NCBI GenBank assembly: GCA_947630945.1 | Contig: CANRJN010000004.1 | Span: 1-38,403 of the forward strand | Source of the DNA: an uncultured Bacilli bacterium | Lineage (GTDB): Bacteria > Bacillota_I > Bacilli_A > RF39 > UBA660 | Length of the DNA: 38,403 nucleotides | Direction of reading: 5' to 3' | Shown: positions 1 to 8,472 of the stretch, piece after piece | Layout: every line of letters starts with the position of its first letter | How positions within the stretch are numbered: the stretch's first letter is position 1 | Program-made: the position numbers and the translations under genes | Notes under the pieces: generated by a model | Told to the model about the DNA's origin: nothing | What the model saw: the letters and a program-made list of their open reading frames with translations, nothing else | The model's database searches: none

Positions 1-271
1 CACACTTTGCATAAAAAGAAAAGCCTATTTTCAATAAAAAATATACTTTTTTCTTTTCTTCATCTGTCAAACTCGGGAATGAAAGATTTTCTCCTCTTTC
101 AAATCTTTCTTTTAATTCTTGGTAGTTTTGTAATTTTAACACTTTTTCACTATCGTCATCTTTATTTACATTTGAATTTATTACTTCATTTTTTTCTTCT
201 ACTTTATTATTAGTTTTTTCTATAAAATCTTTTATATTAATTTCTTTACTACTAGGTTTATCATTTTTCAT
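1..271 (-). CDS. Partial gene running off the left edge, unknown function
   Basis: Reading the minus strand from an ATG at 271 gives about 90 uninterrupted codons that run off position 1, so the C-terminus is missing. The visible part is charged and Asn/Lys/Glu-rich for the first 50 residues, then has SFPSLTDEEKKKVYFLLKIG, which looks like the start of a folded helical domain. An AAAGGA site lies about 10 bases before this ATG. A second in-frame ATG at 280 is too close to that site. A promoter (TTGTAA at 322-327, TATAAT at 299-304, both read on the minus strand, 17-base spacer) lies just upstream. I do not recognise the family. The open frame on the opposite strand (7-213) is a shadow. Confidence 0.6.
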   Translation of the reverse strand, partial: MKNDKPSSKEINIKDFIEKTNNKVEEKNEVINSNVNKDDDSEKVLKLQNYQELKERFERGENLSFPSLTDEEKKKVYFLLKIGFSFYAKC

Positions 272-298
272 ATTTATCATATCCTTTATTCTATATAA

Positions 299-344
299 AT
301 TATATACTAAACAATCTTTTTTTACAACTTTTTTGTGATATAAT
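299..344. promoter_or_regulatory. Overlapping divergent promoters
   Basis: The minus-strand promoter has -35 TTGTAA (322-327) and -10 TATAAT (299-304). The plus-strand promoter has an extended -10, TGATATAAT (336-344). The expected plus -35 region overlaps the minus -35, so the left-edge gene and the DUF3800 gene probably compete for polymerase or share control. Confidence 0.55.
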
Positions 345-384
345 AAATATTAAAATGTTGTATAAATTAGAAAGGAGAGTATTT

Positions 385-1089
385 GTGAAAGAAAAAATTG
401 AAATAAATGTTTATGCAGATGAAAGTTGTCATATGGAACATGATAATGTTGAATTTATGGTTTTGGGTTGTGTTTATTGTTTAAAAAAAGATAAAAATTA
501 TATTACTAATAAGATAAAAGATATTAAAAAAAAGTATGGATTAAAGCCAACGACTGAAATAAAATGGACAAAAGTTTCTTTATCAAAAATCAATATGTAT
601 AAGGAATTTATAGATTTATTATATAATGAAAACATTTCGTTTAGAGGCTGGATTGCGCATGATAAACAATCTTTAAATCATGATTTTTTTAATCAAACTT
701 ATGATGATTGGTATTACAAAATGTATTATTATCTTTTTAATTATATTATTTCAGAAAGTATAATAAATTATAATATTTTTTTAGATATTAAAGATACTCG
801 TTCAAGTTTAAAAAATGAAAAACTTAAAGAAATTTTAAATCATTATAATATATATAATGTTAATAAAGTGCAATCAATTCGTTCTGATGAAGTTCAATTA
901 ATTCAATTAACTGATTTAATAATAGGTTCTATAAGTTATAAATTGAGAAATTTAAAAACTAGTAAAGCAAAATTAGAATTAGTAAATTATATTGAAAAGA
1001 AGTTTAATTTATCTTATCTTTTAAATTCGTCTAGGAATAGTAAAAAAATTAATATATTTCATTGGAGTAGTAAAAAGGATGAAATGTGA
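385..1089 (+). CDS. DUF3800-type RNase H-like protein
   Basis: The protein begins with a beta strand ending in YADES (residues 10-14), has a central EIKWTKVS segment, and carries a late SDEVQLIQLTDLIIGS segment with Asp177. This order of acidic residues is typical of DUF3800 proteins, which are predicted to adopt an RNase H-like nuclease fold and are common in mobile and defence regions. A GTG at 385 is chosen as start because AAAGGAGAG (371-379) sits just before it. An in-frame ATG at 355 lies only about 4 bases after the predicted transcription start. The stop overlaps the next gene by 11 bases, so the two are probably translated together. The family is recognised from motifs; the biochemical role is not known. 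Confidence 0.7.
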   Translation: MKEKIEINVYADESCHMEHDNVEFMVLGCVYCLKKDKNYITNKIKDIKKKYGLKPTTEIKWTKVSLSKINMYKEFIDLLYNENISFRGWIAHDKQSLNHDFFNQTYDDWYYKMYYYLFNYIISESIINYNIFLDIKDTRSSLKNEKLKEILNHYNIYNVNKVQSIRSDEVQLIQLTDLIIGSISYKLRNLKTSKAKLELVNYIEKKFNLSYLLNSSRNSKKINIFHWSSKKDEM

Positions 1090-1585
1090 TAAAATAAACT
1101 TTGTAACAATAGAAAAACAAAATGATGAAACTTTAAATGATTATATTGAAAAAGCATATATTATTTTTAAAAAAAGTTTAATAGACAATGAGATAAAATA
1201 TAATGATAAATTGATTAAAGTTAGAGAATTACCTATTGAAGATAATAAAGTACAAGGCTTTTTTCATGTTATATCAGAAAAAGATAAAACATTAGGTCTG
1301 AGATTGTATAAAGAAGATAGAATTAAATATGTTCCATATATTGCTGAAATAATAAAAAACTATAATAAGTGCAAAACTTGTTCTAATAAAACTTGTTTAA
1401 AAATAAAAATATGGTCTGCACCATATAAAGGAAAAATAGAAAGAATTAAGTTATATTATGAGCAAGATAATTATATTGTTATTTTAGAAAAACGTTCAAA
1501 TTATTATCAATTAGTATCTGCATATGTTGTTGATAGAAAAGATAGAAAAGAAGATATTTTAAAAGAATATAATAAATATAAGTGA
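1079..1585 (+). CDS. Small unknown protein, possible BECR-fold RNase
   Basis: This 168-residue protein follows the DUF3800 gene with an 11-base overlap. Residues about 96-104 hold a Cys cluster (CKTCSNKTC). The C-terminal half reads as beta strands: IERIKLYYEQDNYIVILEKR, then a strand with YYQLVSAYVV, then a Lys/Arg-rich helix. That order resembles phage-type BECR (barnase/EndoU/colicin/RelE-like) nuclease domains, which also have a late strand with a Ser/Thr-Ala-Tyr motif. I infer this loosely from strand pattern only. No signal peptide or membrane segment is seen. As the downstream member of an overlapping pair it may work with the DUF3800 protein. Confidence 0.5.
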   Translation: MKCDKINFVTIEKQNDETLNDYIEKAYIIFKKSLIDNEIKYNDKLIKVRELPIEDNKVQGFFHVISEKDKTLGLRLYKEDRIKYVPYIAEIIKNYNKCKTCSNKTCLKIKIWSAPYKGKIERIKLYYEQDNYIVILEKRSNYYQLVSAYVVDRKDRKEDILKEYNKYK

Positions 1586-1826
1586 AAACGGAAAAAGGAT
1601 TGGTCTAAACCAATCCTTAATCTGATGCTCCTTCTAAACTAGTTAGATGAGTGACTAAAATATATCATATATTGATTTTTTTGTCAAATATACCTGACAT
1701 TATAATTATATTTATTAAATTTTAAATTATACTATTATTGTTTAATTTTGATATATTTTTTCAATTTCATTTTTTTTACATTTAAACTATGGTATAATAA
1801 TTATACATTTATGTGGAGGTGTTTTT
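1586..1826. other. Intergenic region with a 10-bp hairpin and the rplI promoter
   Basis: A perfect 10-bp stem (AAGGATTGGT at 1595-1604, CTAA loop, ACCAATCCTT at 1609-1618) follows the DUF3800 pair. It has no T-tract in the plus direction. Read on the minus strand it is followed by five T residues, so it would terminate leftward transcription better. The rplI promoter has an extended -10 TGGTATAAT (1790-1798) with a weak -35. I see no gene in this stretch. Confidence 0.5.
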
Positions 1827-2264
1827 ATGAAAGTAATATTTTTACAAGATGTAAAAAAACAAGCAAAAAAGGATGAAATAAAAGAGGTTAAAGATGGATA
1901 TGCTGCATACTTAATATCACAAAAGTTAGCAGTACCATATACAACAAGAAGTGTAGAAGTGCTTAATAAAGAAATACAAAATAGATTAGACATGGAAGAA
2001 GAAAAAATAGAAGAATGTAATAAAATAAGAAAAAAATTAGAAAACAAGAATATTACTTTTAAAGTAAAAACAGGTGAAAAAGATAAAGTATTTGGAAGTA
2101 TTTCAACTAAACAAATTAGTGAAGAACTTTCAAAATTAGGATTTGACATTGATAAAAAGAAAATTACACTTACTAGTGATATTAACTCATTAGGTACACA
2201 TAAAGTAAAAATAAGTTTACACAAAAAAGTAACATTTGACATAAATGTAGTATTAACTAAATAG
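1827..2264 (+). CDS. rplI: 50S ribosomal protein L9
   Basis: This is the large-subunit protein L9, which binds 23S rRNA and bridges to the neighbouring ribosome. The 145-residue length is normal. The N-domain begins MKVIFLQDVKKQAKKDEIKE and has the conserved DGYAAYLI segment (family GYARNFLI). A long charged connecting helix (residues about 45-75) leads to a C-domain with GEKDKVFGSISTKQI and a final beta strand. The start has a GGAGGTG site 6-8 bases upstream. The gene sits 8 bases before dnaB, as in Bacillus. The 168-residue open frame on the opposite strand is a shadow. Confidence 0.97.
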   Translation: MKVIFLQDVKKQAKKDEIKEVKDGYAAYLISQKLAVPYTTRSVEVLNKEIQNRLDMEEEKIEECNKIRKKLENKNITFKVKTGEKDKVFGSISTKQISEELSKLGFDIDKKKITLTSDINSLGTHKVKISLHKKVTFDINVVLTK

Positions 2265-2272
2265 GAGGTAGT

Positions 2273-3616
2273 ATGGCAAGAAAAGAACCTCAAAACATTG
2301 ATGCAGAAATATCTGTTCTTGGATGTGGTTTTTTAGAAAAAGAAGCACTTGATAAAATAATGGATGAAGTTAGTGATGATATGTTTTATAGTGAAGCAAA
2401 TAAAATAATATATAAAACTATGAAAGAATTACATACTAACAATATTCCAATAGATGCCGCGACTGTAAGTAATGAACTTGATAAAAGTAAATCATTATCC
2501 AAAGTTGGTGGTGTAGAATATATTACAGAAATAATTAATTCTGTTCCAAGTACTGCTAACTTAAATTACTATATTAAAATAATATTTGAAAAAAGTATAC
2601 TAAGAAACTTAATCTCAAAAGCAACTCAAATACAAGAAGACTGCTATGAAGAACAAGAACCAATTGTTGATATAGTTGAAAATGCAGAAAGAAATATTCT
2701 TGGAGTATACAATGATAGACTTGGAAGAGATATAAAAAGAATACAAGATGTATTACCAGAAATGCAAAAACAAATGGAAGCACTTGCTGAATCAAAATCA
2801 GAGTTTACAGGTATTAGAACAGGTTATTATGATTTTGATAATATGACAAGAGGACTTCAAAATAAACAAGTTATTATAATTGCAGGTCGTCCAGGTTGTG
2901 GTAAAAGTGCTTTTGCACTTAATGTCGCGTTAAATGCAGCAATTAATGAACATAAAAGTATTGCATTCTTTTCACTTGAAATGGGTGTTGAAGAAATTAC
3001 AAGAAGAATGTTTGAATGCGTTGGTAAAATTGATGGAGACGTATTAAAAACAGGAAAACTTAAAAATACTGATTGGAAAAAATGGAATGAAGCAATGAGT
3101 GTACTTGGAGATACAAAGTTTTTTATAGATGATTCTGGTGGTCTTACTGTTAGTGAAATAAGAAGAAAATGTAGAAAACTTAAAAATTCACAAGATGGTC
3201 TTGATTTAATAGTAATAGATTACTTACAATTATTATCAAGTTCTGCTAAATATGCAGGTCAAAGAGTACAAGAAGTTAGTGAAATATCAAGAGATATTAA
3301 AAAACTTGCTATGGAATTAGATATTCCTGTTATTGCATTAGCACAATTATCAAGAAGTGTTGAACAAAGAAAAGGTGGGGACGCGAAACCAAAATTATCA
3401 GATTTAAGAGAATCAGGATCAATTGAACAAGATGCCGATATTGTACTTTTCTTACACAGTGATGAATATGGTACATATAATGGAAATATAAATAGAAAAA
3501 TAGAGTTATTAATTGCTAAACATAGAGCAGGTAATACAGGTTCTGTTGATTTAGTATTTAAAATGAACACAGGTTCATTTGATAACTTTGCAAGTAAGGA
3601 AGAAGCATATGAATAA
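2273..3616 (+). CDS. dnaB: Replicative DNA helicase
   Basis: This hexameric helicase unwinds DNA ahead of the replication fork (DnaC in Bacillus naming). The N-terminal domain begins PQNIDAEISVLG, the usual interaction domain. The RecA-like domain has Walker A GRPGCGKS at residues 205-212, the FFSLEM segment, a Walker B-type IVIDYLQLL, and the ALAQLSR and DLRESGSIEQDAD segments typical of the family. The 447-residue length is full and no intein is present. It follows rplI by 8 bases with a GGAGG site and overlaps the M23 gene by 8 bases (ATGAATAA), so the group is an operon. Confidence 0.97.
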   Translation: MARKEPQNIDAEISVLGCGFLEKEALDKIMDEVSDDMFYSEANKIIYKTMKELHTNNIPIDAATVSNELDKSKSLSKVGGVEYITEIINSVPSTANLNYYIKIIFEKSILRNLISKATQIQEDCYEEQEPIVDIVENAERNILGVYNDRLGRDIKRIQDVLPEMQKQMEALAESKSEFTGIRTGYYDFDNMTRGLQNKQVIIIAGRPGCGKSAFALNVALNAAINEHKSIAFFSLEMGVEEITRRMFECVGKIDGDVLKTGKLKNTDWKKWNEAMSVLGDTKFFIDDSGGLTVSEIRRKCRKLKNSQDGLDLIVIDYLQLLSSSAKYAGQRVQEVSEISRDIKKLAMELDIPVIALAQLSRSVEQRKGGDAKPKLSDLRESGSIEQDADIVLFLHSDEYGTYNGNINRKIELLIAKHRAGNTGSVDLVFKMNTGSFDNFASKEEAYE

Positions 3617-5066
3617 AGAAAAAATGTCCTTTGGGTCAATTTTTATAGGTTTTTTACTTTCAACACTAGTTATATTTATGTGTGTTGTTTTTGAGCCTGT
3701 TAAAAGACAAATTCATAATTATTATCAAGTATATTTAGGAGCAGATAAAATAGGTTTAATTAGATCAGATGAAGAATTATATAATTTAATAGATGAAGAA
3801 CAGCAAGAAATAAAAGATAAATACAAAGTAGATAAAGTATATAGTCCATCAGGTTTAGAAGTACGACAAACTGCAACTTATAATAATAAACTTATGAGTG
3901 CAAAAGAAGTATATGATGAAATAAAAGATTTAGATCCATTTACAATTGAAGGTTATGAAATAACTATAACAAAAGATGATGAAAAAACAGTATTTTATAT
4001 ATTAAACAAAGATGATTTAGATGCTGCTATTAGAAATACTGTACTTGCTTTTGTAGATGAAGATGCATACGAAAAATATTTAAATGGAGAACAAGAAGAA
4101 GTAACAGAAGAAGGAAGAGAAATTACAGATATATATTTAGATAGTAATGTTACAATTAAAAAGACATTAGTATCAACAGAAGAAAATATTATAACAGATC
4201 CAAATGAATTAAATATGTATTTCTTATTTGGAACAACAGAACTTAATAAAAAATATAAAGTAAAACCTAGTGATACAATAGAAACAATTGCTTATAAAAA
4301 TGAACTTGGTGTTAAAGACTTTTTAATAGCAAACCCTGATATAGCAGGAGAAAATGCTTTACTTGCAGCAGGACAAGAAGTAACAGTAGCGCCTGTTCAA
4401 CCATTATCAAATATAGTAGTAGAATCATTTGATACAGAATATCAAAAAATTGCTTATGAAACAAAAATACAATTTGATAAAAATTTGAATGCTGATCAAT
4501 CATATGTAAAACAACAAGGTTCTAATGGACTTTCAAAAGTTACATTTGCAACAAAAGAAATGAATGGTGTTATTTTAAGTAGTGCACAAGTTAGTAATGA
4601 AGTTATAACAGAAGCAGTAGATAGAATAATGGTATATGGCGCTAAAAATGTTGTATATTATGGAAATACAACATATTGGGCTTGGCCAACAGTTAAACCA
4701 TTTAGAATATCTTCAAATTATGGTTATCGTGTTCACCCAATTAGAGGAGAAGAACATTTCCATTCGGGTGTAGATATTACAGGTACATCTTCTAAAAATG
4801 TATTTGCTATTCAAAGTGGTACTGTGACTGTTGCAGCAACAGGATGGAATAGTGGTGCTGGTACTAATATTAGAATAGATCATGGAAATGGTTATTCATC
4901 TGTCTACATGCATTTAAGTAAAATGCTTGTTAAAAAAGGAGATAAAGTGGATAAAGGGCAATTGATTGGAATAATGGGATGTACAGGTTCTTGTACAGGA
5001 ACACACCTTCACTTAACTGTTTATAAAAATGGTAGTCTAATGAACCCACTTAACCTATATAGATGA
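3609..5066 (+). CDS. Membrane-anchored M23 endopeptidase with LysM and G5-like domains
   Basis: This is predicted to be a cell-wall hydrolase of the lysostaphin/M23 family. A membrane helix lies at about residues 8-28. A LysM-like segment (KYKVKPSDTIETIAYKN, then IANPDI) is around residues 215-262, followed by a G5-like beta domain. The C-terminal peptidase has the zinc ligands in HSGVD (His385, Asp389) and HLH (His466, His468), so it should be active. Cys pairs flank the GCTGSCTGTHLHL loop. The ATG at 3609 is chosen because an AAGGAAG site precedes it; it overlaps the dnaB stop. It overlaps rlmH by 4 bases (ATGA). The likely role is peptidoglycan remodelling during growth. Confidence 0.9.
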   Translation: MNKEKMSFGSIFIGFLLSTLVIFMCVVFEPVKRQIHNYYQVYLGADKIGLIRSDEELYNLIDEEQQEIKDKYKVDKVYSPSGLEVRQTATYNNKLMSAKEVYDEIKDLDPFTIEGYEITITKDDEKTVFYILNKDDLDAAIRNTVLAFVDEDAYEKYLNGEQEEVTEEGREITDIYLDSNVTIKKTLVSTEENIITDPNELNMYFLFGTTELNKKYKVKPSDTIETIAYKNELGVKDFLIANPDIAGENALLAAGQEVTVAPVQPLSNIVVESFDTEYQKIAYETKIQFDKNLNADQSYVKQQGSNGLSKVTFATKEMNGVILSSAQVSNEVITEAVDRIMVYGAKNVVYYGNTTYWAWPTVKPFRISSNYGYRVHPIRGEEHFHSGVDITGTSSKNVFAIQSGTVTVAATGWNSGAGTNIRIDHGNGYSSVYMHLSKMLVKKGDKVDKGQLIGIMGCTGSCTGTHLHLTVYKNGSLMNPLNLYR

Positions 5067-5500
5067 TAAAAATAATATGTGTTGGTAAAATAAAAGAAAA
5101 ATATTTAACAGACTTAATAAATGACTATAAAACTAGAATATCAAAATATCATAAAATAGAAATTATAGAACTCAAAGATAATAATATAGAAACAGAATCA
5201 AATGAAATATTAAAACACATTAATTCAAAAGAATACAATATATACTTAGATATTAATGGGGATGTTTATAATTCAATAGAATTATCTAATATGATTAATG
5301 ATATATTTACAAATAAAAATGGGACAATAACATTTATAATAGGTGGCTCTAATGGAGTAAATAAAAATGTAAAAGAAAAATGTGATAAATTACTATCATT
5401 TTCAAAATTAACATTTCCACATGGACTTTTTAGAGGAATCTTATTAGAACAAATATATAGAAGTTTTAAAATTATTAACAATGAAAGTTACCATAAATAA
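5063..5500 (+). CDS. rlmH: 23S rRNA pseudouridine-1915 N3-methyltransferase
   Basis: RlmH is a SPOUT methyltransferase that methylates pseudouridine 1915 in helix 69 of 23S rRNA on assembled ribosomes. The 145 residues are slightly shorter than the usual 155-160. The SAM-binding knot is visible: ITFIIGGSNGVNKNV, then KLTFPHGLFRGILLEQIYRSFKI, ending in the family-typical SYHK. It has no clear Shine-Dalgarno site and its ATG overlaps the M23 stop, so translation is probably coupled. The final codons are part of a transcription terminator. Confidence 0.95.
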   Translation: MIKIICVGKIKEKYLTDLINDYKTRISKYHKIEIIELKDNNIETESNEILKHINSKEYNIYLDINGDVYNSIELSNMINDIFTNKNGTITFIIGGSNGVNKNVKEKCDKLLSFSKLTFPHGLFRGILLEQIYRSFKIINNESYHK

Positions 5501-5513
5501 GTGGTAACTTTTT
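5484..5513 (+). terminator. Intrinsic terminator overlapping the end of rlmH
   Basis: A 10-bp perfect stem (AAAGTTACCA at 5484-5493, TGGTAACTTT at 5502-5511) is followed by Ts. The left arm encodes the last rlmH residues before its stop. Confidence 0.85.
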
Positions 5514-5534
5514 AATTTTAAAATATAATTTAAT

Positions 5535-6725
5535 GTGTGGATAGTATTTATAATATTTATATTTTTACTTTCAATAATACTTACTATAAAATCAAAATTT
5601 AATAATTACAAATTAAATATAAAAAGTCTAATAAAAAATGATAAATCTGCTTTATTTATGACACTTGGTACTAGACTTGGAGTAGGAAGTATTGTAGGTA
5701 CTCTATCATCTATTATAATAGGTGGTTTTTCATCTGTAATTTGGATAATAATTTTTTCTTTTATTTCTACATCCCTAATATATTATGAAGCATTACTTGG
5801 AAATAAATATAAACAAAAAATAAATGATAAAGAATATATTGGAGGGCCTTTTTTTATATTACAAAATGGACTAAAAAGTAAATATTTAAAATATATAAGT
5901 TTAATTGTATTAATAATTTTATATTCATTTTTATTTCAAATGATACAAGTAAATTCTATTAGTTATATAGTAGGAAAAACACTTAAAATTAAAAAGATTT
6001 ATATATTTATATCTATGGCAATATTACTTTTTGTAACAACAAGATTATCACTAAATGATACTAAAAATATTATGAATAAAGTTGTTCCAATTAAATGTAT
6101 ATTATTTTTTAGTGTTTGTATATTTAGTATAATTACACATTATAATGATTTAAGTAATAGTTTTCATTTACTAATTGAAAACATATTTAATTTAAAATCA
6201 ATATTTGTAGGTTTAATTATAGGTGTTAAAAGAAGTATATTTATGAATGAAATATTAATTGGTACTACTAGCGTATCTTCTGCAACTGATAAAAATGACA
6301 TTAACTTGTCTATTAAATATCAATTATTTAGTGTTTATTTTGTTACAATTATAAATACATTGTTAATAACATGTTTAATACTTATATATTTAAATAAAAA
6401 TATAATTACAAATGACTATAATATATTAATAAGTAATATATTTAATTACATTTATGGTTATTTTGGAAATTACATATTAATTATAATATTTATATTATTT
6501 GGCTCTACCGCGCTACTTGGAGGATATTATATATTTAAAAGTAATATTGATTACTTATTTAATAATAGAGTTATAAGTTATATATCTAAAATACTTTTTA
6601 TATTAATTGTGCTTAGTGGAATATTTATAAATAATGATTATATTTGGAAATATATAGATATTTTAATATTTATTATGATTATTATTAATTCTTATAGTAT
6701 AATTAAACTTATAAGGAAGTGTTAA
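5535..6725 (+). CDS. Amino acid:sodium symporter, AGCS (AlsT) family
   Basis: This polytopic membrane protein resembles alanine/glycine:cation symporters. The family signature is seen as MTLGTRLGVGSIVGTLSSII (family TxLsxTvGtGNiaGVa) followed by GGFSSVIWI, then YYEALLGNKYKQ and EYIGGPFFILQNGL (family GGPxYYi). About ten membrane helices are visible. At 396 residues it is shorter than the usual 440-480. The start is probably GTG at 5535: the only upstream ATG is out of frame and a stop closes the frame at 5526. No Shine-Dalgarno site is present, and a TATAAT at 5524-5529 would put the transcript start almost on the start codon. The substrate cannot be read from sequence. Confidence 0.75.
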   Translation: MWIVFIIFIFLLSIILTIKSKFNNYKLNIKSLIKNDKSALFMTLGTRLGVGSIVGTLSSIIIGGFSSVIWIIIFSFISTSLIYYEALLGNKYKQKINDKEYIGGPFFILQNGLKSKYLKYISLIVLIILYSFLFQMIQVNSISYIVGKTLKIKKIYIFISMAILLFVTTRLSLNDTKNIMNKVVPIKCILFFSVCIFSIITHYNDLSNSFHLLIENIFNLKSIFVGLIIGVKRSIFMNEILIGTTSVSSATDKNDINLSIKYQLFSVYFVTIINTLLITCLILIYLNKNIITNDYNILISNIFNYIYGYFGNYILIIIFILFGSTALLGGYYIFKSNIDYLFNNRVISYISKILFILIVLSGIFINNDYIWKYIDILIFIMIIINSYSIIKLIRKC

Positions 6726-6728
6726 TAT

Positions 6729-7388
6729 ATGATTGGAAATGATTGGGACGTAGTACTTGATAGTGTATGGAAAAGTGAAGGATTTCATAAATTTATGAAT
6801 GTAGTTAAAAATGAATATAACACTTATACATGCTATCCAAAATATGAAAATATATTTAATGCTTTAAAACAAACAAGTTATAAAGATACTAAAATTGTAA
6901 TATTAGGACAAGATCCATATCATGGAGAGGGGGAAGCACATGGACTTTCTTTTAGTGTACAAAAAGGTGTAAAGTTGCCACCTAGTTTACAAAATATATT
7001 CAAAGAACTTTACGATGACTTAGGTATTCAAAATGGGGAAAGCGGAGACTTAACATCTTGGGCAAAAGAGGGTGTACTTCTTTTAAATAGTGTACTAACA
7101 GTTAGAAAAGACACACCTGCCTCTCATAAAGATTTAGGTTGGCAATTACTTACAGACCATATAATAAAATTATTAAATTTAAAACAAACACCGGTAGTAT
7201 TTATACTATGGGGAAATTACGCAAGAGAAAAAAAGAAATACATTACAAATCAAAAACATTTAATTATTGAAAGTGCACATCCAAGTCCATTCTCAGCAAG
7301 ATATGGTTTCTTTGGAAGCAAACCATTTTCAAAAGCAAATAATTTTTTAAAATCAAATAATATAAAAGAAGTAAATTTTAAACTATAA
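6729..7388 (+). CDS. ung: Uracil-DNA glycosylase
   Basis: Family 1 UDG removes uracil from DNA in base-excision repair. The catalytic water-activating motif GQDPYHGEGEAHGLSFS contains Asp62, LLLNSVLTVR is the uracil-specific pocket, and HPSPFSARYGFFGSKPFSKAN contains the catalytic His184 and the minor-groove loop. The 219-residue length is typical. It starts 3 bases after the symporter stop with an AAGGAAG site, so it is probably co-transcribed with it. Confidence 0.97.
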   Translation: MIGNDWDVVLDSVWKSEGFHKFMNVVKNEYNTYTCYPKYENIFNALKQTSYKDTKIVILGQDPYHGEGEAHGLSFSVQKGVKLPPSLQNIFKELYDDLGIQNGESGDLTSWAKEGVLLLNSVLTVRKDTPASHKDLGWQLLTDHIIKLLNLKQTPVVFILWGNYAREKKKYITNQKHLIIESAHPSPFSARYGFFGSKPFSKANNFLKSNNIKEVNFKL

Positions 7389-7391
7389 AAA

Positions 7392-7416
7392 ATAGTGAAA
7401 TTATGAGTTTCACTAT
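7392..7416. terminator. Terminator hairpin between convergent genes
   Basis: A 9-bp stem (ATAGTGAAA at 7392-7400, TTTCACTAT at 7408-7416) lies between ung and the LemA-like gene. The T-tract is on the minus-strand side (TTTTTT after the stem). In the plus direction it is followed only by ACTTCT, so it should mainly end leftward transcripts. Confidence 0.7.
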
Positions 7417-7970
7417 ACTTCTAAATCATTATTAAAATTATTAGATATTTCTTTTCCTTCAATTAAAGTTTTTAAATTATATTTCTTAATCTTAGAAACT
7501 AAATTGTAAGGAAATTTTTTTATTAAATTATTATATATAAGAGTATATTTATTATGATAAGTTCTAAGAGCAATTATATTAAGTTCATTATCTTCATAAT
7601 TTTTAATTAACTCTTTAAAGTTTTTAGTTTCTCTTTGAGTACGATTATCTTCTTTAATTTGTAATATTTCTTTATAACATTTATTTAAAGTTTTTTCACT
7701 TTTAAATGAATTTAATGAATCAATTTTTAATTTTTTAACATCTTCAAATACTTTACTTTCTACTTTATATTTAGTTTCAGTTACCTTAATTAATTTTATA
7801 ATTATATCTTGTTTTTCTTTTAACTTTTCTAATGCTTCATTTTCTGAATCAGTTAATTTATTTAAAATATTATTTAATTTTTCATTAAAGTTTTTAAATA
7901 AAATAACAAATAATGCTATTAAAATAATTGATATAGTAATAATAAGTATAATTATATTTAATTTAGTCAT
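7413..7970 (-). CDS. LemA-like membrane protein
   Basis: The protein has an N-terminal membrane helix (about residues 5-26), a long helical charged region, and a C-terminal segment RTYHNKYTLIYNNLIKKFPYN followed by LVSKIKKYNL. That segment matches the LemA ending (YNxxVxxYNxxixxFPxxlvAxxfgf). LemA proteins are membrane-anchored four-helix bundles of poorly known function. The middle is more diverged than usual: the typical LKRRxDLIPNLV helix is replaced by KLKEKQDIIIKLIKVTE. The ATG at 7970 is preferred because GGTGA precedes it; an in-frame ATG at 7982 is the alternative. It reads towards ung and away from gerQ. Confidence 0.7.
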   Translation of the reverse strand: MTKLNIIILIITISIILIALFVILFKNFNEKLNNILNKLTDSENEALEKLKEKQDIIIKLIKVTETKYKVESKVFEDVKKLKIDSLNSFKSEKTLNKCYKEILQIKEDNRTQRETKNFKELIKNYEDNELNIIALRTYHNKYTLIYNNLIKKFPYNLVSKIKKYNLKTLIEGKEISNNFNNDLEV

Positions 7971-8018
7971 TTCATTCACCATTATTAATTATATCAAAAA
8001 AATTATTTAATTAAAAGT

Positions 8019-8345
8019 TTATTTAGCATAAGTTATTGTTTCATCAAATTCTACAAAATCAACATATATCATTAATATTAAATAGTTTTTATTATTATCT
8101 ATATCATTAATAACTAAATTATCTCTTCCTGCATGTTCAATTATACCTACAAAAACTCTATCTCTCCATTCAACAGAGTCACTAAATGACGCGTGTACTC
8201 TTACTTTTTTACCTATATTATTTCTTAAAATATTCTCTATATAACTTTGTTCCATTGGATAAGTTGTGTTATATAATTTTGGTTCTTCTGTATCCCTTTC
8301 TATATCATTTATAAATACCGGTGTTTGATAATAACTACCATTCAT
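8019..8345 (-). CDS. gerQ: GerQ-like spore coat protein
   Basis: The 108-residue protein carries nearly the whole conserved GerQ core: MEQSYIENILRNNIGKKVRV (31-50), then EWRDRVFVGIIEHAGRDNLV, then YLILMIYVDFVEFDETITY. In Bacillus subtilis GerQ is a coat protein needed for CwlJ function in germination and is cross-linked by transglutaminase through N-terminal lysines. Here the N-terminal 22 residues contain no lysine, so that cross-linking could not occur the same way. The gene lies close to ung, as in Bacillus. Family assignment is strong; whether this organism forms spores cannot be told from the window. Confidence 0.88.
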   Translation of the reverse strand: MNGSYYQTPVFINDIERDTEEPKLYNTTYPMEQSYIENILRNNIGKKVRVHASFSDSVEWRDRVFVGIIEHAGRDNLVINDIDNNKNYLILMIYVDFVEFDETITYAK

Positions 8346-8434
8346 TAATATATTCCCCCTTTATTAGTATTTAATGATTGAATTTATTATTTGTGATAAA
8401 AAACTATCTACTTTTAATTTTATTTAAGATATAT

Positions 8435-8472
8435 TATAATTATTTTAGTAGTAACATTTAGGAGGAATTTTT
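8435..8472 (+). promoter_or_regulatory. pduL promoter and strong ribosome binding site
   Basis: TATAAT at 8435-8440 with only a weak -35 region, followed by TTAGGAGGA (8459-8466) before the ATG at 8473. It probably drives pduL and the two ABC transporter genes. Confidence 0.55.

Noticed and set aside
7-213. Open frame of 68 codons on the plus strand
   Set aside because: Phe/Leu-rich translation, no ribosome site; it mirrors the better-supported minus-strand partial gene ending at 271.
1595-1618. Hairpin as a plus-strand terminator for the DUF3800 pair
   Set aside because: No T-tract follows on the plus strand; Ts follow only on the minus strand. It is kept as a hairpin only.
1787-2293. 168-codon frame on the minus strand
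   Set aside because: Entirely opposite rplI; the plus-strand protein is an unmistakable L9.
8346-8400. Sporulation sigma-E type promoter before gerQ
   Set aside because: AATACTAAT on the minus strand matches the consensus -10 too poorly and no matching -35 is present.
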